Source: Lepidostoma basale (taxonomy: Eukaryota > Arthropoda > Insecta > Trichoptera > Lepidostomatidae). From it: a DNA stretch of 64,000 nucleotides. Position numbers and translations under genes: made by a program. Shown piece by piece: positions 53,868-63,149 of the stretch. The stretch spans positions 1,040,501 to 1,104,500 of the forward strand of contig JAHDVF020001251.1 in assembly GCA_022606425.2 (NCBI GenBank). Reading direction: 5' to 3'. The number at the start of each line of letters is the position of its first letter. Positions within the stretch are counted from its first letter, which is position 1. The notes beneath the pieces were generated by a model that saw only the letters and a program-made list of their open reading frames with translations, did no database searches and had not been told where the DNA came from.

Positions 53868-54225
53868 AAGAGAGGAGAATGGTTAGAATGTTGTATATAA
53901 GCAGTGTGAATGGAAAAAGAAGACGGAAGACCAAGGGAAGCATTGCATGAGCAAACTATTCTGCTTACACCTAGGTCTCCTCTTCCAACATTCATACACC
54001 GTGAAACGCACGCTCGTCGGTTGTTTCGACTTCGAACATTTAGTTATTGAATAACTTCGTTTTTTGTATCACAATTGTATTTTATTTTACGCGACAGCTG
54101 TTTCATCAACCTATGTTGACATCAGATGTTACAATATTAGTGTTTCGGCCAAAACAATGGACTATTTAGTAATTGATTAATTCGGTCATGCCATGCCTTC
54201 CTTGCCCTTCCTCGACTTGTTTTTA
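53868..54225. mobile_element. Divergent LINE-A fragments around an R element
   Basis: Plus fragment 53868-53957 (GAATGGTTAGAATGTTGTAT, AGCAGTGTGAATGGAAAAAG) resembles 26100-26170. Minus pieces at 53958-54046 and 54175-54225 belong to one LINE-A2-like copy split by the R element. Confidence 0.6.
54050..54172. repeat. R-family copy
   Basis: TTGTATCACAATTGTATTTT, CGACAGCTGTTTCATCAACC and GTTTCGGCCAAAACAATGGA; central palindrome mostly deleted. ATTTAG at both edges may be its target duplication. Confidence 0.65.
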
Positions 54226-54236
54226 ATCAACTTCCA

Positions 54237-54412
54237 AAAATTTGTCAGACACGGTGGTCGTAAGAAGGGTGGAATGGAGAATGTTGTATTACATAATGCG
54301 TGCGCTTAACCCAACCAATGACAGGTCATAAGTCCTGTAAACACTTCGATCACCATATTCTGTTTCCAATTTGCATCTTCGTCTCTATTGAGATACAATT
54401 AATCCTTGAAAT
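54237..54412 (+). repeat. T-family unit
   Basis: TTTGTCAGACACGGTGGTCG through CAACCAATGACAGGTCATAA to GTCTCTATTGAGATACAATT, colinear with 31335-31510. Confidence 0.8.
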
Positions 54413-54500
54413 AATAATAAGGTTAATTTGTATAGCGCCGTTTTCGTGAATAGCTCACCTCAAGGGCGCTTTGACAATGTTTTTAATCATGAGAGCTGCA
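54413..54500 (-). mobile_element. LINE-L 3' UTR
   Basis: AATAATAA, AGCGCC, GTGA/TCAC and GGCGCT. Confidence 0.75.
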
Positions 54501-54559
54501 TCTGACACCAGCAATCTTTTCCATCAGCAAGTTTTTCCATCCACTCTACTCTCTCATTT

Positions 54560-54970
54560 GTAATGTATATTTATTTGTGAAAACACTTCTTCAACAAATG
54601 ATTCCTTTTGCTTCGTTAACTTAACGCGGCATCGATTTATTCCGACGGAGAAGCGTTTCTCTTCGCAGGCATTGTGATATATTTAATGCCGATTCTCACA
54701 GCATCCCTGTTTGATTTATGTCGAAGCGATAAGCGAATTCTATCACGGCCAATGATTAAACACCAGAAAACAGATAAATCACCATCCTGATCACATCCCG
54801 TCGCTATTTACTTAGCCAATATTTCACTCCCCGCACGAGGGGGTGGCGCCGAATACGCCTTACCCCTACTTCAACCCCCGATTCTTCGCCAACGGATGTA
54901 TAGGTATAAGTATCAACATATCGCACTGCGTATCGAAGACACAAAACATTAACGTATTTACAGTTTCTTG
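54560..54970. other. Unique island, no gene seen
   Basis: Balanced-composition repeat-free DNA (AACGCGGCATCGATTTATTC, TCGAAGCGATAAGCGAATTC). Candidate conserved non-coding element. Confidence 0.3.
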
Positions 54971-54984
54971 AACAATGATATTAT

Positions 54985-55088
54985 TGTATGTGAAGCATGG
55001 AACTGGAAAAATAGGGATGAAAGTAAAATAAATGCAGTAGATATGATATACGAGTATGTGTAGTAAAACTCTGTACGACGGAATTTCA
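54985..55088 (+). mobile_element. LINE-A internal fragment
   Basis: GTGAAGCATGGAACTGGAAA and GAAAGTAAAATAAATGCAG encode the E-A-W-N-W...E-S-K-I-N-A block. Confidence 0.7.
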
Positions 55089-55089
55089 A

Positions 55090-55458
55090 TTGTTTTTTTA
55101 GCTTTCATATTCTATAGTTATAAAAAAATGCGTATTTCTTACAACTATCTTATGCCATTTTTTAATGCATAATAGTTAAATGTACGAGTATAATGAAAAC
55201 AAATTTAAAAAAAGCAAATAATCACAAAATACACAAAGAATAAATTTAACAAAAAAATATAAGATTAATAACTTCACAACTTTAAAATGTGACCGGACGT
55301 ACACTATACATAGGTTGCGGAATTTGTGAACATTATCTGAGTCCTTCATGACTTGCGTCAAGCTAATAAATACTTTCAAACCCTAGTAAAAAAAAATCTG
55401 TTTTAGGAACCTCTTGATAATATTCTATTAATTCTCCATTTTTTTTCTCGTTGATAAT
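55090..55458. other. No gene seen
   Basis: AT-rich unique sequence. Confidence 0.5.
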
Positions 55459-55459
55459 T

Positions 55460-55600
55460 GTAAGCAACCTGGTCACACAAATTCTACACCAGACCAAAGA
55501 CAGTGTAACTATCATACAGCCATCGCCGGGAATCGAACCCGGGACATTCGGAATGGAAGTCAGGACTCTTTCCACTCTGCCACGTAGGTCGTCAAATATT
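55460..55600 (-). repeat. SINE-S1 head
   Basis: Minus strand: A box TGGCAGAGTGG, B box GGTTCGATTCC, then CAGTGTAACTATCATACAG in complement. The 3' half is missing. Confidence 0.75.
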
Positions 55601-55611
55601 TATATAAGGAA

Positions 55612-55826
55612 AGATTGCCGAGCGTAAGAAAGAATTATGAAAGGATCACTGCATTGGTTTGGACATGTAAAACGCATGGATGAAGAAAGTATAGTTTTAA
55701 GATGTGACTAAATTACGAAGTCATGGGAGTCCTAGAATAACTTGGCATGATCAAATAAAACAAAATTTAAAGGTCGGCCATGTTAGAAGTAGGAAGAATC
55801 GACGTGCCTGTATGAAGCTGGAGAGG
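55612..55826 (+). mobile_element. LINE-A2 fragment
   Basis: ATTATGAAAGGATCACTGCA, TTGGTTTGGACATG and AAGGTCGGCCATGTTAGAAG, frameshifted. Confidence 0.75.
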
Positions 55827-55854
55827 TTCACTTATTATATTTGTATTTGACACC

Positions 55855-56500
55855 TCATCATATAGATACTCCTTCATCGGCTTGTCTCCATCCGCTGCTG
55901 GGCGTAAGCCTCTTCAACCGCACGCTATCCCTCTCGGTCTCTCGCCAGTGTTCTCCAGGCCCTTCTAGCTGTCTACAATATCTTCGCTCCACTTGGTAGG
56001 CTATCTCCCGACACTCTTCGGCCCAACCTTGGCCTCCATTCAGTAACCCTGTGGGCACACATGCCCAGCTCAATGCCACTTCATCCTTGCAATGTGAATC
56101 CCTATGTCCGTGACCCTGGTGCGTCTTCTAATCTACACGTTGGTCTCTAAGCGAGAAATCCAACATGTTTCTATCCATGACCCGTTGTGCAACTTTGATT
56201 TTGTGGATTGCTTCTTTAGTAAACGTCCATGTCTCGCATCCATAGGTCATCACAGGTAATACACACTGCTCCAGTACTTTTGTTTTTAAATTCTGTGGCA
56301 TGTCACACTTGAAGATGTTGCCCAGCCCTCCGAGTGCAGACCAACCGAGCTGTATTCTCCTATCAATCTCCTTGACCCCCTCTTCCAAAAGCCAACAGAT
56401 GACCAAGGTACACATATTCATCCACCACTTCTACGTTTTTATTATGGATTTTAATGACTCCAATTTGTGTGTTAGTCATTATTTTTGTCTTTGTCATATT
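55855..56500 (-). mobile_element. LINE-J C-terminal fragment
   Basis: Minus frames read EGVKEIDRRIQLGWSALGGL, GNIFKCDMPQNLKTKVLEQC, VLPVMTYGCETWTFTKEAIH and KIKVAQRVMDRNMLDFSLRD, then, frameshifted, the R-W-A-G-H-V...E-W-R-P...G-R-P terminal region (HWRETERDSVRLK). RTE-like post-RT sequence, 5'-truncated. Confidence 0.8.
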
Positions 56501-56504
56501 CATT

Positions 56505-56890
56505 TAAAAGTCAATTTTTTTAAATGATTCATTTTAAGCTTCCAGCATTTCTTGGAGTTGTTCGGGAGAGTCCTTGGAGTTTCATTCTTATTAATTATTT
56601 AATATGGAGTTTTCATCTTTGTTCAAGAAAAGTTGTTTTTAAATTATGTGGCATGTCCTACTCGAAGATACCAATGCATACCAATCAACATAAATACATA
56701 TTTAACAAAAATTCTTCTTTTTTTGAAACCTCCATTCTTCACTAAATAATAGAAATAAATAAATTAAATAATAAGAAAAATTAAATACCAAGATTTCAAA
56801 TTACACACGTGAATTGAAATTCATCGGTTTTCGGTTGTTTTTTTTTCGTATCGTTTCTTAAGAGCACAAGTCTTATTTATTTTTTTAAGT
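56505..56890. other. No gene seen; P scrap
   Basis: AT-rich. AATATGGAGTTTTCATCTTT at about 56600 is a P 3' scrap. Confidence 0.4.
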
Positions 56891-57190
56891 AACCGGCTTG
56901 AAAAATTTGTGAAATTCCGAAATACGATTGTGTAACTCGGCGTTTCAACGTTTCGCCTCGCGCCCCGGGGTCCCCAGATTTATTAACGCCATTGTACAGT
57001 CACCTCTATCTGCCGGAGGAAGGTTGTTGACATTAATGTTGCCGCACTCCGCGCCGTGGACCACTCTGCCTATTGTTGCTATTACTTAGGTATCTCGTCT
57101 CATTCATTCCGCCACAGCATCCCAGAATCGCGAAGAAAACTTTTGCCTTTAACTCGTTCCGAGCGAGGGCTGTTACCGATGAAATGGTTT
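56891..57190. other. GC-rich unique island
   Basis: CTCGCGCCCCGGGGTCCCCA, TGCCGCACTCCGCGCCGTGG and TTCCGCCACAGCATCCCAG lie in an AT-rich neighbourhood without repeats or sustained frames. Possible regulatory DNA or a remnant of host transcribed sequence. Confidence 0.3.
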
Positions 57191-57231
57191 AAAATCCAAT
57201 AAACATAAAATACGTAATATATTCATAATAT

Positions 57232-57348
57232 AACTAACTAACCATCACGCAGTCTTTCTATATTTTATGTGAATGGCATGTTTCGCCTGTCGTAAGGCAT
57301 TATCAATGTTCATTTCATTATGCCTTAGACAGACGAAACATGTCTTGT
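57232..57348 (-). repeat. LINE-A1 tail scrap joined to a P hairpin
   Basis: AACTAACTAACCATCACGCA (LINE-A1 tail) is fused to ATTTTATGTGAATGGCATGT, followed by the P hairpin TAAGGCATTATCAA...TTATGCCTTAG. Confidence 0.65.
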
Positions 57349-57650
57349 TAGGGCCTCAAAGAACCTTCTCCATTCGACTCTATCGCATGCCTGATGCCTA
57401 ACATCATCCCAAGTGAGTCTTGCTGCTTTGACCTCGTCCTGCAGGGCTCTTCTCCGGTTAGCTCTAGGTCTGCCTCGCTTCCTTTTTCCCCCATAGGGGA
57501 CCAGTCTAATGCGCCACTGAGCGATGCAGGCTGGTTTCCGTCTATTTGCGTCTAGTGACTTGTTCTCTGATTAGCTTTTCGCCTGCCATGGTCCAGAAAA
57601 TGGCATTTGACACTGTTTGGGGCCAATAGATCTTGTATATTGAGCGAAGG
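57349..57650 (-). mobile_element. LINE-F C-terminal fragment
   Basis: CATCATCCCAAGTGAGTCTT, CTGCAGGGCTCTTCTCC and CTAGGTCTGCCTCGCTTCC parallel 38690-38950; frames are interrupted. Confidence 0.8.
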
Positions 57651-57699
57651 CACCTATTTATAAACCTAATATGGAGTTTTACATCTCAACAAATTAAGT

Positions 57700-57910
57700 G
57701 CTTCTTCTCCTTCTGATTGTAGATCTTGCGATCTTTTTATGCAAGATATCAACTTTCTTCCTGTGATGAAGACGACCTGCCTTCTCTACATCTCTTTGGT
57801 GATCGTCCTGGTGGCCCTCTTGAGTCTCGTGCATCACGATATTAGGAATTCTTGTTGGATCTATCCTCTCGATGTGGTCTCTCCAAAATCGTCTTTTTTG
57901 CCTACTCCTG
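57700..57910 (-). mobile_element. RTE-like LINE 3' fragment
   Basis: Minus frame RFWRDHIERIDPTRIPNIVM then HETQEGHQ, with TTCTTCTCCTTCT at the tail side. The motif F-W-R-D-H-I-R-I is an RTE-like LINE C-terminal feature. Confidence 0.6.
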
Positions 57911-57959
57911 CTTCATGCGAAAGTATATTATATTTTAAAAAAAAAACTTGATAATGGGT

Positions 57960-58268
57960 GCGCGAGTTAAAAAAGTTTGAGAAACAGTGATGAAAACGTT
58001 TTCGTGCCTCTATTGACAGACCAGAGTGGTTATTGCTGTGGCATTTTGCTAGCCGATACTGGGTATTTTTAATTGAATTCCCCACGGTTTGTTTGGGGAC
58101 CTGTGTGCGGTATTAATTCCCAATCACTGTTGACTCGATGTTATTGCTAAATGGGAGTTTCGATTGCCTTCCACTTGCCCTGTGTGCCAATGGATTCCCG
58201 GTGCGTTTTGTTATTTACTTTGTTTATGCGCTTTGAGCCGTTCGAATTACGAACGTATGTCCGTTTCA
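57960..58268. other. Unique island next to Transib, no gene seen
   Basis: Non-repetitive balanced-composition sequence (CTTCCACTTGCCCTGTGTGC, GCGCTTTGAGCCGTTCG). Candidate conserved non-coding DNA. Confidence 0.3.
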
Positions 58269-58274
58269 CCGGCG

Positions 58275-60401
58275 CACAGTGTACGATTTGACCAATCTAG
58301 CTAGACAAAATTCAGAATCAAAGCTACATGATTTTAAATGATCTTTCATGGCAATTTAGAGACATGGATGTAAATAAAACAAAATTTTCTTGATTAAATA
58401 TAATTTAATTTGACTTTAACAATGATTTTAAATCTGTATAATGTTTTATTGTATTCTTTTTTGGTAGTTTCCGCAACAGTGAAATGTATGGATCGGACGA
58501 CATTAATAAATACTTAATTAAGTCATAGTTTGTGCGTACACAAGATGTTTTTAATGTGTGACCTAATCTTACCTTCCTAATTTCTTTGTTTTTTGCCTCA
58601 GAAGCCTCTTCGGACATTTGACCTATTGGTATGATAGAATGTCTTATAATTTCTACTCCATGTACCAGGATCTTATGTAATGTATCTGGCATGTTATACC
58701 ATGGGTACAGAGTAAGATGTAAGTCCCGAGTTTCCAAACAATATTGTTTAAATTTATCAGAGTCAATTTAATAGCCAGACGCCATTGCTGCAAGAATAGT
58801 ACTGAGACGATAAATAAAAATTTCTTCAATACCGGTGATACGAGCCGTTGTTTTATAATTGTGAAAAAACGCTCTTACGGTGTTGCCATCGTTACTTGTA
58901 CCAAAACCTGGTTTAATTTTGTCTATAATGAAACCAACTTCTTTGAATTGACCTTTTATCATATCCTTCTTCTTTTTAAAATTTTCTTTATTTTTCTCTC
59001 CCCTAACTTGCCACTCAGCTATTTCCATTCTATAAGTAATATTTAGCAGGCATTCTATTGTGCGGATATAAGCATGCAAGCTTGATATCCCAAACCTGTA
59101 CATGTTTTCATCAGGTTCTCTTACGATTGTGGTTGAATTTGACGTTTTTTTAGTTTTTCGACGGGAGGGTAACTCTGCTCTTTCACTTTAACTAAATGAT
59201 CGTAACATGGGTATAGACGGAATCCTCTTTCATTCGACTCTTGTTGAATATTTTTGTACATCTGCACAGTGAAATTGTTTGCAACAAATAAAGCCAACGC
59301 TTCCTCCGGGGTGTAAGGACGTTGTTCTTTGTTTATGGTAATTATTCTTCTAGCTTTTTTATACTCGGTAGCTCGTTTTGGCGAAGCTGTAGACACTTCC
59401 TGTATTAAATTAGCAGCGTCTCGTTTACCACTGCCTCGCACCTTTAATTGTGCAGCAAAAGATAGCTGTGCATCGTTATATTCTTCCAATAAATGCTGAA
59501 CTTTGCGCTGTTTCGATTTAGTGCAACTATCTTCAAAACGCTTTTTCGGTTTGCCAACACTAAGATTCGGTTTCGGGAGCGGTTCGTAGAACATATTAAA
59601 TACAATTTCATCATTTAACCAATCCTCGTGTGCACTTAAAAATAAATGTAATTGTCTATTTTTACGAAGCCATTTCGAACGAATCTTTTCGCATTCCCTT
59701 TTCAGAAAAATCTTTAAAGGCTTCTCTTGATGATGTTTGAGGACAAAATTAACAAATCTTGACTTTACAAACATTATAACTTCGTTTAATTTACATTTGA
59801 ACGGGGTAGAACGCCAAAATTCAAATAATGACTTTCGCGAAATCCGGGCACCTATAAATAAAAAATACATATATCTTTTTTCTAGCACATAATAGCAAAA
59901 AACGATTATGTTCTCAACAAACTTATATGATGCGAAAATATTTTAAGACCTAAATCATGACGTGACCCGGCGTGACTCTAGACTTTAAGACTATCCAAAG
60001 TCAATTTATGCGTTTTTTTGTGGTTTTGAAAATGATGTTTTTTAAAATAGTATCCCGAAGTGTTCACAAGTATTTTGGTGGATTATAATAATACAATAAA
60101 TCAATAGTTACCTCAAGTTTAACAATCCATTCCTAAAAAGCACTTGAAATCACACAGAACAAAGTAAGACATCCGCACACGTCGACGTTCACTGTAACGC
60201 TGAGCGGGGGACGGGCTACCCTAAGCCGAAACAGCGATTTCGCTCAACAACAGTAATGGAACTGTGGCGCCCATATTTGTTTGGAGTGCGTTATCGGTTG
60301 AAGAAAACATTCAAGGGCATAGTAATACTTAAGAAAAGCAATATTTCAACATAATGATTTCCGACTTTTGTCTAGCTAGATTGGTCGAATCGTATGTAGT
60401 G
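58275..60401 (-). mobile_element. Transib element, 2127 bp, internally deleted
   Basis: Inverted termini start CACAGTG (left) and CACTACA (right, complement), then share TACGATT-GACCAATCTAGCT. Exact 5-bp target duplications CGGCG lie at 58270-58274 and 60402-60406. CGNCG-type 5-bp duplications and CAC starts are the Transib hallmark (termini related to V(D)J signal heptamers). The element is shorter than full-length Transibs (about 3 kb) because the middle of the transposase is gone. Confidence 0.93.
58405..59888 (-). pseudogene. Transib transposase remnant (RAG1-related), central catalytic region deleted
   Basis: Transib transposases are the RAG1-core relatives that cut DNA at CAC-starting ends. 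The N-terminal piece (59888-59121, 255 codons) has SLFEFWRSTPFKCKLNEVI, KKRFEDSCTKSKQRKVQHLL and YTPEEALALFVANN, and stops just after YDHLVKVKEQSYPPVEKL. The next frame (from about 59121) enters the C-terminal region: GISSLHAYIRTIECLLNIT, then SNDGNTVRAFFHNY, then WYNMPDTLHKILVHGVEII, IGQMSEEASEAKNKEIRK and LLMSSDPYISLLRK. The SEE block aligns with the segment of RAG1 holding its catalytic Glu. The two catalytic Asp residues, expected between the pieces, are absent, so roughly 300 residues were deleted. One in-frame TAA follows MASGY at 58768. A possible intron (GTAACT donor at 60111, AG acceptor at 59852) precedes the N-terminal piece but joins no open frame. Confidence 0.88.
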
Positions 60402-60487
60402 CGGCGCACTGAAATGAAAGAACACTTTTTTTTTTAGTTTTTTTTTTAAACCGTCATTTTCGTTTCATAAATTTTAACCTTTAACTT

Positions 60488-60895
60488 AACGTCCCTAAGA
60501 CGTATGTGTGGTAGAACGATATACGACAGAATTTCAAATGCAGATATAAGAAAGGAATGTAGAGCGGAAGAAGGTATTATGAACAAAATTATGAAAAGAT
60601 CGCTGCGATGATTCGGACATATGGAACGTACGTATGGAGAAAGAATAGTTAAGAAAGTATACGTTAATGATGTAAATGGAATACAGAGTCGAGGCAGATC
60701 GAGGAAAACATGGCATGACCAAATTAATTAAATTTTAAAGGTTGGTCATGTTAGAAGTCGGAGGAACGACGTGCGTGTATGACTCGTATGAATGTTGAGG
60801 AAGCGAGAGAAATATGGCGGGAAAAAAGTGTGGTTGTCCATTTTTCTGTCTAACCCTTCGAAGAGACGGCGTGGTGGTGTTTAGTTAGTTATTTA
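60488..60895 (+). mobile_element. LINE-A2 coding fragment
   Basis: LRRMCGRTIYDRISNADIRK, then EEGIMNKIMKRSL, stop, FGHMERTYGERIVKKVYVND. It ends CCCTTCGAAGAGACGGCGTG and GTGTTTAGTTAGTTA, so the body is A2-like but the tail is GTTA-type: a possible recombinant or intermediate. Confidence 0.85.
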
Positions 60896-60964
60896 TTTCT
60901 TTTTTATTATATAAATCAATTTAAAAAAAAAAAACAAGGGTTTTTAATTAAGTTAATCGTATTT

Positions 60965-61105
60965 ATCATTATCTCTATTTCTAGTCCCATTTACATTTTT
61001 AACATATATTTTTTTTACCACTGTTTCTTCATTCATTATTTCCATGTGTCCAAACCTTCATAATGATCCTTTTTTTATTTTACTTATAACACTATCATTT
61101 GCACC
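60965..61105 (-). mobile_element. LINE-A1 internal fragment
   Basis: Decayed complement of RNRG through R-W-F-G-H-M to V-I-S-K. Joined head-on to the following plus copy. Confidence 0.65.
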
Positions 61106-61312
61106 GAATCGAGAAAACGTGGCATGGCCAAATTGATCAAATTTTTAAGGTTGGTCATGTTAGAAGCCGGAAGAATCGACGTGTGTGTATGACTCGCTGT
61201 ATGAATGTGGAGGAATCTAGACAGGTATGTCAGAATTGAGTACTGTGGCGGTCCATTCTCTGCCTACCCCTGCGGGGAAACGGAATGATGGTTTGTTGTT
61301 GTTGATTTAATT
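61106..61312 (+). mobile_element. LINE-A2 3' end
   Basis: GAGAAAACGTGGCATGGCCA, AAGGTTGGTCATGTTAGAAG, hairpin CCCCTGCGGGG and ATGATGGTTTGTTGTTGTTG. Confidence 0.85.
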
Positions 61313-61325
61313 GTATTATATATAA

Positions 61326-61395
61326 TGTCAGTTTCAATGCGTTGAACTGACATCTGAAACTGACATTCAACGCATTGAAACTGACATGTGAAATC
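61326..61395. repeat. Short palindrome
   Basis: TGTCAGTTTCAATGCGTTGA and its exact inverse (61363-61385) flank ACTGACATCTGAAACTGACA, giving nested inverted repeats. Confidence 0.75.
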
Positions 61396-61424
61396 TGATG
61401 TAGGACTTTAACATATATATAACT

Positions 61425-61640
61425 TCCAAAAATTTGTCATACATGGTCATAAGAAAGGTGGAATAGGGAATGTTGTAATTACATAAAGCGTGCGCTTAAC
61501 CCAACCAATGACAGGTCGTAAGTCCTGTCAACACCTTGATCAACCATATTCAGTTTCCAATTTGCATCTTCGTCTCTATTGAGATACAATTAAATCATGA
61601 ATTGATAACCCGCAATGGGTGAAATCCAGTATTCGTATAC
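61425..61640 (+). repeat. T-family unit
   Basis: TTTGTCATACATGGTCATAA, CAACCAATGACAGGTCGTAA and GTCTCTATTGAGATACAATT, continuing into TGATAACCCGCAATGGGTGA as at 48437. Confidence 0.8.
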
Positions 61641-61900
61641 AAGTATATGTATACATTCAAAAAAAAAAGTTTGTTGTTTTGTTTATCATTGTATATCGCC
61701 TGACGCACCGTTTTAAATAGCCTTATATAAATATTATGTTATTATACTTATCAATATACTTGTTTAATTTATGGCTCAATTATTGTTTGACGAAGCAACA
61801 GCCAGTGATTACTGATCGTCTTATATTATTGTTTATCGTTTAATTAACATGTGACCAATTCGATTTATCTCTAATGCGTTTATTTCTCTCTTTGTTACAG

Positions 61901-62073
61901 ATATTCTTCCACCAGACGCCTCCTTATCGTCATCAGCACACTCGTCGAGTCTGACCCCGGACGATACGCGCGCTAAGACTTTGCTAAAATCTAAATTTTC
62001 CTTGTCAATCCATCCCGTTTCTATATTTGTAACTATCTTAAAATTTGTACTTAAATTAAATTGTAAAAATTAA
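61901..62073 (+). other. Exon-like segment behind a strong splice acceptor
   Basis: Preceded by a pyrimidine-rich tract ending CTCTCTTTGTTACAG (AG at 61899-61900). Two frames are open. One gives ILPPDASLSSSAHSSSLTPD and runs to TAA at 62071-62073; the other gives YSSTRRLLIVISTLVESDPG, four more codons, and TAA at 61973-61975. GC content falls sharply after about 61980, favouring the shorter frame or a non-coding exon. It may be a last exon of an unseen gene or a 5' UTR exon continuous with 62356-63031. No polyadenylation AATAAA was seen just downstream. Confidence 0.3.
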
Positions 62074-62355
62074 TTGTATAATCTCAATTTTCTACGGTTC
62101 TCTTAGGGGTTTTTGAAACCCTTCTCCCGGTGGAATTACAAAAAGACCCGTCGGTCTTTTGTTTATGTAAACATTTCGTGTCCGCGGAAACAGCGACGCG
62201 TTCATTTCGTAATTACGCAAACATTTTATGGAGTGTCCCATATGGCATAAGCCCTTCTACCAGCGATCAGACGCGATCCGATACGGCGCGTCTATTTAAC
62301 AATTCAAGCGTCGATTTATAAGCTAAATATGGTGTTTTGAATCAGCCCCGTCGCA

Positions 62356-63031
62356 ATGGGACCGGCCGAGCAGCCTGCTCCGCATGACGATTGCAAGCTC
62401 TCCGTGGCGAGAAGAAATGAAGTCACCCAAAGGAACGATAGATTCCTAGAAGGATATCGCGATTCTTTAGCTGATGAAGCCATTTCCAAAATGGATAAAT
62501 GCTGCAGGCAGTTTGCTCTAGAGGAAACGCAAACTAAAATGCATCTTAATGGTGTATCTAGCACGCCAGAAATCAAAATAACGTTCCTTGAAGGGAATGA
62601 ATTTAAATACGACGATAGCCGAGGGAATTTAGATACAAATGATATGTCATTTGTTACCATGATGCAGTTTGTATTAATAGCGCTTGCTGGGGTCGCAAGA
62701 CGTCTTCTTACCTCTCTGTCCCTTCCCTCCTGGCTTTCGAATTATCTAGAAGCCTGGTTTAGTTATTCTAGAGATGTTTTCTCAATTCTGTCTACGAAAT
62801 CGTCCGACAGGGGCGCGTATGTTCCTCCGGCGTTCCGGCGCGTTTCTCAGAAGGTCCGCGCTCCGTCGGGACGCCTTCGCGTGTCTCCGTGGCTGATGCT
62901 GGTGCTAGTGTGCGCCGGCCTGGCGCCGTCTCAGGGGAAGCCGATCAGCGAGACGCTGCAGCGAGCCTACGCCAACAGCAGGGGACCCAGTCCAGGAGCG
63001 AAGAAGCTGCTCAACATACCTGAAGATGGAG
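62356..63031 (+). CDS. Candidate host coding exon with signal-like hydrophobic segment and splice donor
   Basis: Unrecognised. Open from ATG 62356 (context GTCGCAATGG) for 225 codons to a consensus donor, GGAG then GTAAGATT, at 63031/63032. Residues 1-100 are hydrophilic (RRNEVTQRNDRFLEGYRDSL), then FVTMMQFVLIALAGVARR is hydrophobic. GC content rises from about 62810, and the last part reads RLRVSPWLMLVLVCAGLAPS, QGKPISETLQRAYANSRG, PSPGAKKLLNIPEDG. That end looks like a signal peptide plus the start of a secreted or membrane protein. Translation could instead start at ATG 62896, with CGTTTCTCAG at 62850 as a possible acceptor. If so the upstream ORF is fortuitous. The frame beyond the donor is intronic. 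Confidence 0.4.
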
Positions 63032-63149
63032 GTAAGATTTCACTTCATTTGTTATCGCGCAAGCCAACAGCTTGGTTTTGTTCTACGAAACGCAAAATCA
63101 TTTTCTGACACTTTGGTGGTTCGTCGACTGTATGAAGCGCTGGTTCGCA

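Noticed and set aside
59852..60111. Intron in the Transib transposase
   Set aside because: Donor and acceptor motifs exist, but all upstream frames are closed, so splicing would not add coding sequence; mentioned only as a possibility.
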